64,000 nt of DNA from Clostridium sp. CMCC3677 (GCF_023845585.1 NZ_JAMQHS010000002.1:1-64000), one strand, 5' to 3'. Shown: positions 38,301 to 47,189, counted from the stretch's first letter. Notes: a model not told the origin generated them from the sequence alone. Program-made: numbers and translations.

Positions 38301-41300
38301 TATCTTAAACTTAAAGGGGTAAAATTAGATTTAATTATATACAATAATGAAGAGATTTCTTATGATGAACCACTTCAAAAGAATATAATGCAATTAATAA
38401 GTACATCAAATGAAAGTAATTCTTTAAACACACCAGGAGGAATATTCGTTCACAATAAAGCTACTATGGATGCAAAGGTTAAAGATTTAATAATAGGAAT
38501 TGCTAGGCTGTATGTTGATTCAAAGAAGGGGTCAATTTTAGAACAAATTACGAAAATTGAAGAGCTTAAAGTCAATAATAGTAATGAATTTTCAAGATAT
38601 AAGGAATCTGTTGATGAAGAAAGTTATAAACGTAATTACAATAACATATTAGATGATAATCATGAAGAAAACTTTATGCCACAAGGCAAGAACAATTTGT
38701 TAGAAAAAAGACCTAACAAGGTAGAAACTAAGAATTTAGAAGAGGAAGCTAAGCCTCTAAATATCAACTATAAATTAGAGGTTGCAGATGAAGTAATACC
38801 AAATCTAGATGATAATATAACAGAATATAAAGAATATGATCATGATATAGACTTTTTAGAAAAACAGGATTTAATTCACGGATTAAAGGTAGCAGAAAAA
38901 GAAGATGGCATAGGAAAGTCCATGAATAAGGAAGACTTAAATATAGAGAAATTTGATAAAAATTTTAATATGCAAGATTTAGATTTCTTTAATGGATATG
39001 GTGGTTTTAGTAAGCTTGATAATAGTTATTTGATAAAACTTTCTAACTTGAAAAATACTCCAGCACCTTGGATTAATGTCATCTCTAATGATGATTTTGG
39101 ATTTCATATATCTGAGAGTGGTTCGTCTTATACATGGTGTGGAAATTCTAGAGAAAATAAGATAACACCTTGGAGTAATGATTATATTAGGGATCCATTA
39201 GGAGAAGCACTCTATATTAGAGATGATTATTCTTATAATTATTTTTCCATAACACCAAAACCAGTTAGAGATTCAGGAGATTACTTCATAAAACATAGTT
39301 TTGGATATTCTGAATTTAGTCATACTGCTTATGATTTAAAAGGAAAACTAGAAGTATTTGCGCCTAAAAAAGAGAAGATAAAAATTCAGAAAGTAACTTT
39401 AGAAAATTTAAGTGAAAATGATAGAGAAATTTCTTTATTTTATTATGCAAAGCTTGTAATGGGTGTTTATGAGTATGATAGTACTAGATATGTTTCAACA
39501 TATATTCATGGAGAATTTGAAGAAAATAGTAATATAAATGTAGAACGTGAGGAATCTAATAGTGCTAGCTATGTATATCACAGTGGATTCATTAGAGGAT
39601 TCAATCCTTACAGTGAGTATTTTGGAAAATTTAATTCTTATTTAACTATTTTAGGAGGAGAGAATTTAAGCTTTACTGGAGATAGCAAAGAATTTATAGG
39701 AATTAATGGAGAAGTTTCTTCACCAAAAGCCTTAGATAATGAGAATTTATCAAATCGATGTGGAGGAATTTATGATCCTTGTTTAGCGGCTACTACAAAG
39801 ATTAAACTTAAAAAAGGTGAAAAGAAAGAGCTTTTAATTTTATTTGGTGAGGAAGAAAAAGAAAACATAGAAAAAGTTATTGAAAAATATGAAGTTAAAG
39901 GAAATGCAGATATAGAATTAGAAAAGGTTAAAGAATATTGGAAAAATTTCCTAGGAAATATACAAGTTAAAACTCCAGATAAATCTTTTAATTACCTTTT
40001 AAATGGATGGCTTTTATATCAAACTTTAAGCTGTAGATATTTAAGTAGAAGTGCATTTTATCAAAGTGGTGGAGCATATGGATTTAGAGATCAACTTCAA
40101 GATTCTATGGCACTTGGAGTTGTTGATCCAGAAATACCAAAGGCTCAAATATTACGTAGTGCTTCAAGGCAGTATGTAGAAGGAGATGTGCAACATTGGT
40201 GGCATCCAGTTGTAAATTCAGGTATAAGGACTAGATTTAGTGATGATTTATTATGGCTTCCTTATGTTACTGCTGAATATATTAATTCAACTGGAGATTA
40301 TGAAATTTTACAAGAAACTGCACCTTATCTTGAAGATGAGCCTTTAAGAGATGGTGAAGATGAGAGATATACAATAGTCAGCCAATCTTCAAAGGAAGGA
40401 ACAATATATGAACACTGTTTAAGGGCTATAAAAAAAGCTCTAAAGTTTGGAGTACACAACATTCCATTAATGGGTAGTGGCGATTGGAACGATGGTATGA
40501 GCACTGTTGGGAATAAGGGAAAAGGAGAAAGTGTATGGCTTGGTTGGTTCTTGTACTCTATTTTAGAAAGTTTCATTAAAATTGCGCAGATTAAAGAGGA
40601 TGAAGAAACCAAAGTTCATTATGAAGAGCAAAAAGAATTTATAAGGGAGAACTTAGAGAAAAATGCTTGGGATGGTGGCTGGTATAGAAGAGCATATTTT
40701 GATGATGGTACTCCACTTGGAAGCCGTGAAAATCCTGAATGCCAAATTGATTCTTTAGCACAAAGCTGGGCCATAATTTCAGGTGCTACGAAAATTAAAT
40801 CTGGTAGTGAATCTGATTACAATTCTAATAAACGTTATATAGGAACAGTAGAAAAACACAGTGAAAGAGCACTTGAAGCAATGGAAGCTGTTGATAAAAA
40901 TCTAGTGAAAAAGGATAAAGGATTGATACTTTTATTAGCACCACCATTTAGTGATTCATATCTTGAACCAGGATATATAAAAGGGTATGTACCAGGAGTA
41001 AGAGAAAACGGAGGTCAATATACTCATGCAGCCGCTTGGGTAATATTAGCTTTGACTAAGCTTGGATTAGGTGATAAAGCTACAAAATACTACAATATGA
41101 TTAATCCAATAAATCATACAAAGACGGAGCTTGAATGTAGTATCTACAAGTTAGAACCTTATGTAATGGCTGCAGATGTGTACATAAAAGAGCCCCACGG
41201 AGGAAGAGGTGGATGGAGCTGGTATACTGGAGCTTCAGGCTGGATGTATAGAGTTGGTATTGAGGATATTTTAGGTCTAAAAAGGGTTGAAGATAAAGGT

Positions 41301-41567
41301 TATAAGGTAAATCCATGTATACCAAAGTCATGGAACGAATTTGAAATAAAAATTCAAAATGAGAAAGAAGATTATGCTATAAAAGTAATAAGAGTTGGAA
41401 ATATAGATAAAGGGAAAAACTCAAATAATTTAGTTAATTCACAAGTTACAAGTAATTCAAATCAAATTAAAGATGATAAACCTAAGATAATTATAAATGG
41501 AGAAAAGATTGATGGAAACATAATACCAAGAAATTTAGGTAAGATAGATGTATTTGTATACATATAA
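32331..41567 (+). CDS. Cyclic beta-1,2-glucan-synthase-like protein (GT84/GH94, NdvB type)
   Basis: A membrane protein of about 3078 residues. Two helices lie at about 425-487. A glycosyltransferase core follows with VVVIPAIV (about 508), LITLDEDTFMPRE (about 648) and RRLHRWVRGDWQL (about 795). A helix cluster covers 830-987. A glycoamylase-type domain spans about 1332-1500 (ESRIASFVAIAKNDVP, PWGISECAF). A first GH94-like sandwich/toroid lies at about 1590-2030, an acidic linker at about 2080-2220, and a second GH94 module runs to the end with the catalytic-Asp motif GDWNDGM (about 2717). The set matches NdvB/CGS, which initiates, elongates, cyclises and trims beta-1,2-glucans. TTG 32331 follows GGGAG. 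Other in-frame starts (TTG 32265, ATG 32292) lack a site. Confidence 0.9.
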   Translation: MKKNNSYGLRRNVLRELNQGFSCIHENFKYFRKLSKGRNKVLGASEWLLDNIYLIEKEYKAIKKEMPIDYFKLLPSMTEFIDNIDHKRTHEINNTFKSKNFDEKRDFEKKNYENYNESENELPRIFVVAKNYVNLGGDIDGESFIKYINKIQEENLGVDLECNNVSEKLFSKIDNSRSNIDGPKEDINIVNKDMAFTIGELWAFPLMLKTAIIINLSQYTNNLVDIQKEILQGKIVAERVVDAISNNKLNEELENINAKVSPLFLREFFRILRENSIENKSIYDFVRLKWGIEEDLNNYTTRSNLREEFLERYIGNYITSIRKIENISWRNFFENTSLVERILREDPVNVYGSMDFESKDYYRHKLESIARITNKNELKVAHNVLQLSIKNKNENKESYKCHVGYYLIDNGISELDGYYNNVNHAISEGTYLAINILGTFLISTLFLFISSLGGVKYTKAEYLILFLVSIIPINEIIIGLINWIVSKTVQIRLVPKMDFSEGIPDDCKTVVVIPAIVNCKEKVKSLMEKLEVAYCGNKDKNIYFALLSDFADSNFQVEENDKEIIKCGIECARKLNNKYSKDNYLNNNEARFFFFSRERIYNKKQNVFMGRERKRGKLMEFMALIRGKTNHTYNVLSSEIKILKDVKYLITLDEDTFMPRESTFKLIGAMSHVLNVPYVKDNEVLRGYGVMQPKVSISLESKNQTYFSNIFGGEGGVDGYSVAYSDTYQDLFGQGSFTGKGIINIDEFYNILNTSIKDDRILSHDLLEGALARCALVSQVEFIDGYPAFYESSCRRLHRWVRGDWQLIGWLFSKKISSLNKWKIFDNLRRSLLAPNLLIALILSLTILNGRSQIALLCFLALMNSLVFTVTDFVVTPKNKLMGTFKSFQQILLIFTFIPYQAFLMMDAIIRTLFRLCISKRNLLEWQSSDSVEKKYSNTFKSYLKRMWIAPIMGLLVLYLSIYNPIGVIVYSVIVAALWIVSPYVAYCISRKISKNKMILDDEEIVYLRKISRRIYAYYEDFVNEENNYLAPDNYQEKPFKGIAHRTSPTNIGMGLVSNVVAYDLGYITMMEFIDKTEMILNSMKDLQMVHGHYLNWYDTKTKAPLWPRYVSTVDSGNLLGDLWVLKQAMEELKDKEVIRINELMSLKDIYNIIEKDEASIEAIFGSNISIGEYKDALNKILAEIQQLTQCEESNSDNKNKAYLQGKENEESKYWIDKFFDEANKKLKHYNYIFNGLEKLYSKEFFEGVPSIRDLIDRCEEYKNEFGDNFNNTFEVKIDNFKIYSRKIDNIIKDINVISEKMDFKFLYDKTRQLFFIGYNVEEDSLGNSYYDLLASESRIASFVAIAKNDVPISHWFKLGRSMTNAFHTHSLVSWSGTMFEYFMPSLIMKSYPKTLLSKTYKSVIKAQKSFSKQKKTPWGISECAFYKFDVDENYQYKAFGIPGIGLKRGLEDEIVISPYSTLMTLPFSKNSGIKNLRKLEEIGCLGIYGFIEAIDYTKAREDKYVIKNAMDTNNKDNCLIDSDTKNLNNEQIVDSVYSDGIKPNRIMTYMVHHLGMSLMALDNVLLNDILVNRFHSLPEVKATELLLKEKIPNNVTFERNEDFSIKNTYFEGENLIPRKFKGANQDNPEVLLLSNGQYSSMITVAGSGYSKKNDMMLYRWKGNTTSDDSGMFFYIKNLNSNDYWSSTFEPCKNHGDKYVTEFNLDKAKFNRKDGNIETQMEVVISPDENFEVRKITLNNLSDKGRSLEITSYMEVTLTTFSADAVHPTFSNLFVQTEYDNNEDVLIGSRRGRVKGAKVPYIFHKVIVNGELEGNISYETSRINFIGRNRELKFPLAMDNDKSLDNTVGTVLDPIMSIRARIRLEGNSKKEIYFITGTTDSRESAIDICKQNKEVVNLEKIFEGYSIRTQLELKNLGIRSAQANIFQSLASYIFFLHSGRKDREEYIKNISKYQKDLWSYGISGDLPIVFLTIENTDDINLVGNMLNLHYYLKLKGVKLDLIIYNNEEISYDEPLQKNIMQLISTSNESNSLNTPGGIFVHNKATMDAKVKDLIIGIARLYVDSKKGSILEQITKIEELKVNNSNEFSRYKESVDEESYKRNYNNILDDNHEENFMPQGKNNLLEKRPNKVETKNLEEEAKPLNINYKLEVADEVIPNLDDNITEYKEYDHDIDFLEKQDLIHGLKVAEKEDGIGKSMNKEDLNIEKFDKNFNMQDLDFFNGYGGFSKLDNSYLIKLSNLKNTPAPWINVISNDDFGFHISESGSSYTWCGNSRENKITPWSNDYIRDPLGEALYIRDDYSYNYFSITPKPVRDSGDYFIKHSFGYSEFSHTAYDLKGKLEVFAPKKEKIKIQKVTLENLSENDREISLFYYAKLVMGVYEYDSTRYVSTYIHGEFEENSNINVEREESNSASYVYHSGFIRGFNPYSEYFGKFNSYLTILGGENLSFTGDSKEFIGINGEVSSPKALDNENLSNRCGGIYDPCLAATTKIKLKKGEKKELLILFGEEEKENIEKVIEKYEVKGNADIELEKVKEYWKNFLGNIQVKTPDKSFNYLLNGWLLYQTLSCRYLSRSAFYQSGGAYGFRDQLQDSMALGVVDPEIPKAQILRSASRQYVEGDVQHWWHPVVNSGIRTRFSDDLLWLPYVTAEYINSTGDYEILQETAPYLEDEPLRDGEDERYTIVSQSSKEGTIYEHCLRAIKKALKFGVHNIPLMGSGDWNDGMSTVGNKGKGESVWLGWFLYSILESFIKIAQIKEDEETKVHYEEQKEFIRENLEKNAWDGGWYRRAYFDDGTPLGSRENPECQIDSLAQSWAIISGATKIKSGSESDYNSNKRYIGTVEKHSERALEAMEAVDKNLVKKDKGLILLLAPPFSDSYLEPGYIKGYVPGVRENGGQYTHAAAWVILALTKLGLGDKATKYYNMINPINHTKTELECSIYKLEPYVMAADVYIKEPHGGRGGWSWYTGASGWMYRVGIEDILGLKRVEDKGYKVNPCIPKSWNEFEIKIQNEKEDYAIKVIRVGNIDKGKNSNNLVNSQVTSNSNQIKDDKPKIIINGEKIDGNIIPRNLGKIDVFVYI

Positions 41568-42156
41568 TTTATGGAAATAAGGAAGATATAAACCATTGGC
41601 AGAACTAAGAGGAGATGTCACAAAATGATTGAATTTTAATCAAGAGTATAGTTTCTTCTTAGTTTTAGATAAAATTGTTAACAAAATCAAATTGGAATAA
41701 AATGTATCAAAAATGAGTAAAATAGTTTTATATGAAATGGTAATTAAATAAAAAATATTTAACAAGATATTTTTATAATGTATACAATGATATAGAATGG
41801 TCTATAATAATTAAAGATGATATAATAAGCTATTTTTATAATGAATTTAATGAAGACAGAAAAAGAGTAATTTAAAAAATTAATAGTATGAATTTTAATG
41901 TAGGAATTTGTATATTATAAATAATAGACTTATAAAAATATGAGATTAAAAAAATATTTGTATAATAAGTAACATATAAGGTATAATTTAGGTATATTAT
42001 ATAGATATGTAATAAATTTATATAGATTAAAACTTTGGCTGAGATAGTTCCAATTAAGGAACCATCTCAAGATGCAATTAATATTTTTATTTGGTTAAGA
42101 TCTTTGTATAGTTTTTCTTGGGAGAGATGCACTATATAAAGGTCTTTTTGTTATAT
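41568..42156. other. Gene-free stretch after the glucan synthase gene
   Basis: No convincing gene is seen. About 42 codons without a start around 41747-41873 end in EFNEDRKRVI but are of low complexity. A hairpin lies at 42040-42069: TGAGAT and GTTCC pair with GGAAC and ATCTCA, with one mismatch. It lacks a T-run on the plus side. Confidence 0.5.
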
Positions 42157-42282
42157 TCAAAGATATTTAAGTAGTACAATAACAATTCCAAATAAAAATA
42201 TAAGAATACCAAAGAACCTTTCATTTTCTTTTGCAATAAAAATCTCAAACCAACTATTTCCTTTACGTCCTTTGACCTTCAT
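42157..42282 (-). CDS. Small single-helix membrane protein (41 residues)
   Basis: The frame reads MKVKGRKGNSWFEIFIAK, then ENERFFGILIFLFGIVIVLL and KYL. A basic N-terminus is followed by one membrane helix at the C-terminal end. GAGAGG lies 8 bases before the ATG at 42282. A second ATG at 42288 is too close to the site. Function is unknown. It could be a regulatory membrane peptide. Confidence 0.5.
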   Translation of the reverse strand: MKVKGRKGNSWFEIFIAKENERFFGILIFLFGIVIVLLKYL

Positions 42283-42288
42283 ATACAT

Positions 42289-42780
42289 TTCCTCTCTTTC
42301 TAGTCCAATATAATCTATATAAAACTGAAATATTCTACCTTAACAATTGTTATTAAACTATGTAAGGACTATTACATAAGATTTATAGTTAAGAATACGG
42401 ATATATTTCAGTAAATAGACATATAAAAGGAGAAATAAGAAAATAAAGAGGTTTTTATTTATGGGAATCTATTTTTATTTACGCAAATACATTCAAATAT
42501 AATTTTTAACTTTAAGCTAACAATTATAGAATATTGATTATATTTATATTTCCCTTTAATTTGAATTTTTTGGTTTTAATTCCTCTCCCTGCTACTATTG
42601 TAACATAGTTTTATTAGGAAATATATGGTAAAATTAAAGTCTATAAAAAAATAAAATATTATGTAAATAATATTTTTAACTAAAATTTTTATTGGGGATG
42701 TATAGTTGTTATGAAATTAGATTTAATAGTTATTAGATAAGATATTTACTATGACTTAAGAGTTGTAAGAAGAAAGGAAT
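42289..42780. other. Intergenic region before the HD-domain gene
   Basis: AT-rich with no gene of its own. In frame with the next gene an ATG at 42751 is followed by two ochre stops (42757 and 42766), possibly an eroded N-terminus of that gene. Confidence 0.45.
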
Positions 42781-43380
42781 TTGCTTACTGAGTACAATAA
42801 AGAAGTATTTCATATTCAACATGCTTTAACAGTTGAAGGTACTATGCATTATTTTTCAGAAAAATTAGGATATGTAGATGAAGCAGACTTTTGGTCTATA
42901 GTAGGGTTACTTCATGATTTGGATTTTGAAATGTATCCAGAACAACATTGTAGCAAAACTCAAGAAATTATGAGAGAATACGGTGTTGATGAGAGATTAA
43001 TAAGAGCAGCAGCTAGTCATGGATACGGACTTTGCTCAGAAGAACAACCTAAACCGGAGCATCAGATGGAAAAAGTATTATTTGCAGTGGATGAACTTAC
43101 AGGATTAATTGGTGCAGCTGCAAGAATTCGTTCATCTAAGAGCGTTATGGATATGGGACTTTTAAGTCTTAAGAAAAAGTTTAAGGATAAGAAGTTCGCG
43201 GCTGGATGTTCACGTGATGTAATTAAACAAGGTGCAGATATGCTTGGTTGGGAATTAGATAAATTATTTGAAGAAACAATTCTAGCTATGCGTTCTTGTG
43301 AAGAATATATTAATATAATCAAATGGAAATCTATAATAATTAGTGAATACATATCTGACTTCATGGCAATTAAAAACTAA
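42781..43380 (+). CDS. HD-domain hydrolase-like protein
   Basis: A protein of about 199 residues with an HD-type metal site: HIQHALTVEG, then LLHDLDFEMYPEQH, AAASHGYGL and VDELTGLIGAAARIR. HD enzymes cleave nucleotides or phosphate esters. The substrate is unknown. The start is poor: TTG 42781 lies only about 3 bases behind AAAGG. The last ~20 residues (KWKSIIISEYISDFMAIKN) also look unlike the conserved part. The gene may have a damaged N-terminus. Confidence 0.75.
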   Translation: MLTEYNKEVFHIQHALTVEGTMHYFSEKLGYVDEADFWSIVGLLHDLDFEMYPEQHCSKTQEIMREYGVDERLIRAAASHGYGLCSEEQPKPEHQMEKVLFAVDELTGLIGAAARIRSSKSVMDMGLLSLKKKFKDKKFAAGCSRDVIKQGADMLGWELDKLFEETILAMRSCEEYINIIKWKSIIISEYISDFMAIKN

Positions 43381-43518
43381 ATAATTTCCAAAATTAATTC
43401 TAAGAAAAAAATAATAGAAAACCACCAAACTCTAGTATTAAATTGATTTGCAACAACAAATTTACTAGAAAAGATGGCTTATTTAAGACTTTAATCTAGT
43501 TTGTTTGATAAAAAAACA

Positions 43519-43548
43519 GGTCGCCTCAAAATTAAGGCGACCCTTTTT
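43519..43548. terminator. Bidirectional terminator
   Basis: GGTCGCCT pairs with AGGCGACC around a short loop, with T-runs on both strands between the convergent genes. Confidence 0.9.
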
Positions 43549-43561
43549 ATTTTACATTAAA

Positions 43562-43972
43562 TTACCAATTTATAGATATAAAACCATTAATAAGGTTAAT
43601 TCCACCTCTTCTAGGTGAATAAGCTTTTACTTGAAGAGATATATTATCTTCATAGTTAGGACATTGGTTTTCATCTGCTGAAAATGGCATAATAAATGAA
43701 TTATAAGTTGGTTTTGAATTTATACTTAATAATTGTGTTACCATTTCCTGTTTTAATCTTACAATTATATCAAAAGTTGTACCATCTTCAAGAGAAACTG
43801 TACGAACTACTTCAGTATCACCATCTCTATTTAAAGAAAGTGTGTTTTTAGGAATAATCCAATCAGCTAATGATTCTATAGCATATTTAACACCAGCTTC
43901 CCCTAATTGAATTACCAAGTTTTTTAATTGAATAACAAATGCATCTTCCATATTAATCTTTAGTTCCCCCAC
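43562..43972 (-). CDS. Conserved hypothetical protein
   Basis: A 136-residue soluble protein that I do not recognise. The N-terminal half is helical (EDAFVIQLKNLVIQLGEAGV). The C-terminal half is beta-rich with DGTTFDIIVRLKQEMV and AYSPRRGGINLINGFISI. The start is ambiguous: GTG 43972 lacks a site, whereas ATG 43951 lies about 14 bases behind GGGGGAA. It is a single gene. Confidence 0.5.
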   Translation of the reverse strand: MGELKINMEDAFVIQLKNLVIQLGEAGVKYAIESLADWIIPKNTLSLNRDGDTEVVRTVSLEDGTTFDIIVRLKQEMVTQLLSINSKPTYNSFIMPFSADENQCPNYEDNISLQVKAYSPRRGGINLINGFISINW

Positions 43973-44269
43973 TAATTATAGAATTAGTAACTATTATTTA
44001 TATTATATTATATGATTTTATACTTAAAGTGTTACTATTTAATAATTATGGAAAAATATTATAAAGTTAGATATAACGCTGTTTAGATAATGGATTTTAG
44101 TAAAAAAATATTTTTATGTCTACTATAAAGAAAAATTTACTTCTCTTCAATAAGGTGAGTTAGTTAATAGCATTATATATAATTTCTTTATTGCAATTAT
44201 TTTATTAAAGTGCTAAAATAATTTCTAAAAGGAAACTATATTTTATTAACATTAATGAGGTGTTTATTT

Positions 44270-44728
44270 ATGAATAAAAATTTATATAATTCTAAATTAG
44301 AAGAAGGTTTATCACGACTTCAATGTGAACTTGTTGCTGAAAGAAATAGAATAAACCCAGATAATATTTCTTGGTTTCAGTATGATTTATTGGAGTGTTT
44401 ATATCAAACAAATGGAAGTCTCCCTGCAGAATTAAGTAATAGATTAGGTGTTTCACGTTCTAAAATATCTAAAGGGTTAAAAATTCTTAAAGAGATAGGC
44501 TATATAAAACAAGAGAAAAGTAATTATGATGCAAGAGAACTTTGGACAGAATTAACAGATAAAGGGTTTAATTTTTTAAAGGATACTGAGAAAGGACATG
44601 AACATTTAGCTGAAATTTCAGCATCCGCTTTAACTGAAAATGAACAAGTACTTTTTGCTGAACTATGTATTAAAGTAAGCAAAATTTTTGGAGAAAGAAG
44701 GGGATACTATGACAGAAGAAATGATTGA
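44270..44728 (+). CDS. MarR-family transcriptional regulator
   Basis: A 152-residue winged-helix regulator. The DNA-binding region is LPAELSNRLGVSRSKISKGL, with the wing around KQEKSNYDARELWTELTDKG. It overlaps the UvrA2-type gene by 20 bases and so is its probable local repressor, perhaps sensing the compound that the partner protects against. ATG 44270 is preferred over ATG 44255 because TGAGGTG lies between them. Confidence 0.85.
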   Translation: MNKNLYNSKLEEGLSRLQCELVAERNRINPDNISWFQYDLLECLYQTNGSLPAELSNRLGVSRSKISKGLKILKEIGYIKQEKSNYDARELWTELTDKGFNFLKDTEKGHEHLAEISASALTENEQVLFAELCIKVSKIFGERRGYYDRRND

Positions 44729-46961
44729 GATACTTCATGCAAATGAAAATAATCTTAAGGATATATCAGTAAATATTCCAAAGAAAAAAATCACCATAAT
44801 CACAGGGCTATCTGGTTCAGGAAAATCTTCACTAATTTTTGACACACTAGCTGCTGAATCTCAGAGAATGCTGAATGAAACCTATTCTTCCTATATTCAA
44901 CGATTGTTGCCACACTATGGCAGGCCTAATGTTGAGAAGATTAATCATCTTCCTGTGTCTATTATTATAGATCAAAAGAAAATAGGCGGAAATGTACGCT
45001 CAACAGTTGGAACAGTTACTGATATTTATACCTTGTTACGTCTTCTATTTTCGAGAATAGGAAAACCTTTTGTTGGTTATTCAATGAACTTTTCTTTCAA
45101 TAATACAAATGGTATGTGTTCCTATTGTCAAGGCTTAGGAGTAGTTAAAGATATTGATATTCATAAGTTAATCAATTTTGATAAAAGTTTAAATGAAGGT
45201 GCTATTCAATTTCCTACATTTAAACCAGGCGGATGGCGATTAAGTCGTTACACCGAATCTGGTTATTTTGACATTCAAAAACCTATTAAAGACTACTCTA
45301 ATTTAGAGCTTAATACGTTGCTTTATGAAGAAGAAAAAATACCTGATAACCCTACAAGCAATTGGCATAAAACAGCCAAGTATACTGGACTTATTCCCAG
45401 AATCAGAAGTTCCTTTTTAGAAAAAGAGCAAAAACAATACAAAAAAGAAATTGAACAACTTGTTGATGAAAAGATTTGCCCTCATTGTGGTGGAAAACGT
45501 CTTAATACTACGATTTTATCCTGTAAAATTAAAGGAAAATCAATTGGTGATTGTGTGGATATGCCATTAAATGAATTAAAATCTTTTATTCAAACAATCC
45601 ACGAACCAAAAGTTCAGGCAGTCGCTCATGATATTCTCAAGCACTTAAGCACATTAGAAGAAGTAGGATTAGATTATCTTACACTAAACCGCACAACTAA
45701 TACATTATCTGGTGGAGAGTCTCAACGTATTAAAATGTCAAAACATTTAAATAGTAGTCTTAATGATATACTATATATATTTGATGAACCTAGTATTGGA
45801 TTACATCCTCATGATATTACTGGTATAAATAAGATATTCAAGGGGCTTAAAGAAAAGGGAAATACAGTTATAATCGTCGAACATGATCCTGATGTAATAA
45901 AAATAGCAGATCATATTATTGATATGGGACCAAAATCAGGAGTTCATGGTGGAAAAATTATTTTTCAAGGAACATATTCAGAAGTATTAAGCAGTTCTAC
46001 TGCTACTGGTATTGCTTTATCTCAAAAACATAATATAAAAGAAACAAATAAAAATTTTACCTATTTTTATGAACTTAATAATGTAAAAATGTTTAACTTA
46101 AAAAATTTATCTGTAAAAATACCTAAAAACGCATTAACAATTGTAACAGGAGTAGCAGGTTCAGGCAAAAGTACGTTGATTACACGTCTTTTCCGTAATA
46201 AGTATCCAGATAGCATCCTTTTAGACCAAAGAAGAATTTATACATCTTCTCGTTCAATATTAGCTACATACATGGGTTTGTTTGATAAAATCCGAACTAT
46301 ATTTGGAAAGACAAGTGGTCAATCTAATTCATTATTTAGTTCTAATGGAGAAGGCGGGTGTCCTTTGTGTAAAGGAAAAGGAATAATTAAAACAGACCTT
46401 GCATTTATGGATGATGTGGAACAAACTTGTGAGTTATGTGATGGAAAACGTTATAAGAAAGAAGCATTGAATTATAAGTATAATGGATATACAATAAGTG
46501 ATATTCTTAATCTCACAGTTGATGAGGCTTTAACAGTTTTTATTGACAAAGATATAAAAAAAATATTATATACTATCCAAGAAGTAAATCTAAGTTATAT
46601 TAAACTTGGACAATCGCTTGATACACTATCAGGAGGAGAACTTCAGCGATTGAAAATAGCTTCAACACTTTTAAATGATACTGGTGAAATTTATATATTG
46701 GATGAGCCAAGCACTGGATTACACGAATCAGATATCCAAAAGTTAATAGAATTATTAACCAAATTAATTGAGCGAGGTAAAACAATCATTACATTAGAAC
46801 ATAATTTAAGTGTAATGTGCCATGCTGACTGGATTATTGATTTGGGGCCTTTCGGAGGCTTTAATGGTGGAGAATTGATGTATATGGGATATCCAGAAAA
46901 TATTATACGATGTTCTTCATCCTTGACTGGGAAAAGATTGTTAGAATATACTCAAAGATAA
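44709..46961 (+). CDS. UvrA2-type excinuclease-like ABC ATPase (drug-resistance class)
   Basis: A 750-residue protein with two UvrA-type ATPase modules: GLSGSGKSSL ... LSGGESQRIK ... IFDEPSIGLH, and GVAGSGKST ... LSGGELQRLK ... ILDEPSTGLH. Zinc-binding clusters are CSYCQGLG with CPHCGGKR, and CPLCKGKG with CELCDGKR. At 750 rather than about 940 residues it lacks the UvrB-binding segment of canonical UvrA, as in class II UvrA/DrrC proteins linked to resistance against DNA-binding drugs. AGGGG precedes ATG 44709. It is translationally coupled to the MarR gene. Confidence 0.88.
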   Translation: MTEEMIEILHANENNLKDISVNIPKKKITIITGLSGSGKSSLIFDTLAAESQRMLNETYSSYIQRLLPHYGRPNVEKINHLPVSIIIDQKKIGGNVRSTVGTVTDIYTLLRLLFSRIGKPFVGYSMNFSFNNTNGMCSYCQGLGVVKDIDIHKLINFDKSLNEGAIQFPTFKPGGWRLSRYTESGYFDIQKPIKDYSNLELNTLLYEEEKIPDNPTSNWHKTAKYTGLIPRIRSSFLEKEQKQYKKEIEQLVDEKICPHCGGKRLNTTILSCKIKGKSIGDCVDMPLNELKSFIQTIHEPKVQAVAHDILKHLSTLEEVGLDYLTLNRTTNTLSGGESQRIKMSKHLNSSLNDILYIFDEPSIGLHPHDITGINKIFKGLKEKGNTVIIVEHDPDVIKIADHIIDMGPKSGVHGGKIIFQGTYSEVLSSSTATGIALSQKHNIKETNKNFTYFYELNNVKMFNLKNLSVKIPKNALTIVTGVAGSGKSTLITRLFRNKYPDSILLDQRRIYTSSRSILATYMGLFDKIRTIFGKTSGQSNSLFSSNGEGGCPLCKGKGIIKTDLAFMDDVEQTCELCDGKRYKKEALNYKYNGYTISDILNLTVDEALTVFIDKDIKKILYTIQEVNLSYIKLGQSLDTLSGGELQRLKIASTLLNDTGEIYILDEPSTGLHESDIQKLIELLTKLIERGKTIITLEHNLSVMCHADWIIDLGPFGGFNGGELMYMGYPENIIRCSSSLTGKRLLEYTQR

Positions 46962-47136
46962 TATATTAATAAAATATATATTGTACCTGTAAAATAGTTA
47001 CTAAAAATAGAGAAAGTATCATTCTTTTTCCTTTTTAATTGCAAAATATCTGCTTAAGATCATCTAGAACAATTTAAAGGCTACTTAATATTTAACATTA
47101 TATTCATTAGCTTTATGTGAATATAATCTTCTATTA

Positions 47137-47165
47137 TTGACATAATAAATATTGTTTAATAGATT
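47137..47165 (+). promoter_or_regulatory. Promoter for the Csp-type gene
   Basis: TTGACA (47137-47142), 17 bases and TAGATT (47160-47165) lie 25 bases before the ATG. Confidence 0.65.
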
Positions 47166-47189
47166 AAATTTAAGAATGGAGTGATTTAA

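Noticed and set aside
41747-41873. Start-less stretch of about 42 codons after the glucan synthase gene
   Set aside because: Low-complexity Tyr/Asn/Ile composition with no start or ribosome site. It is not distinguishable from chance in AT-rich DNA.
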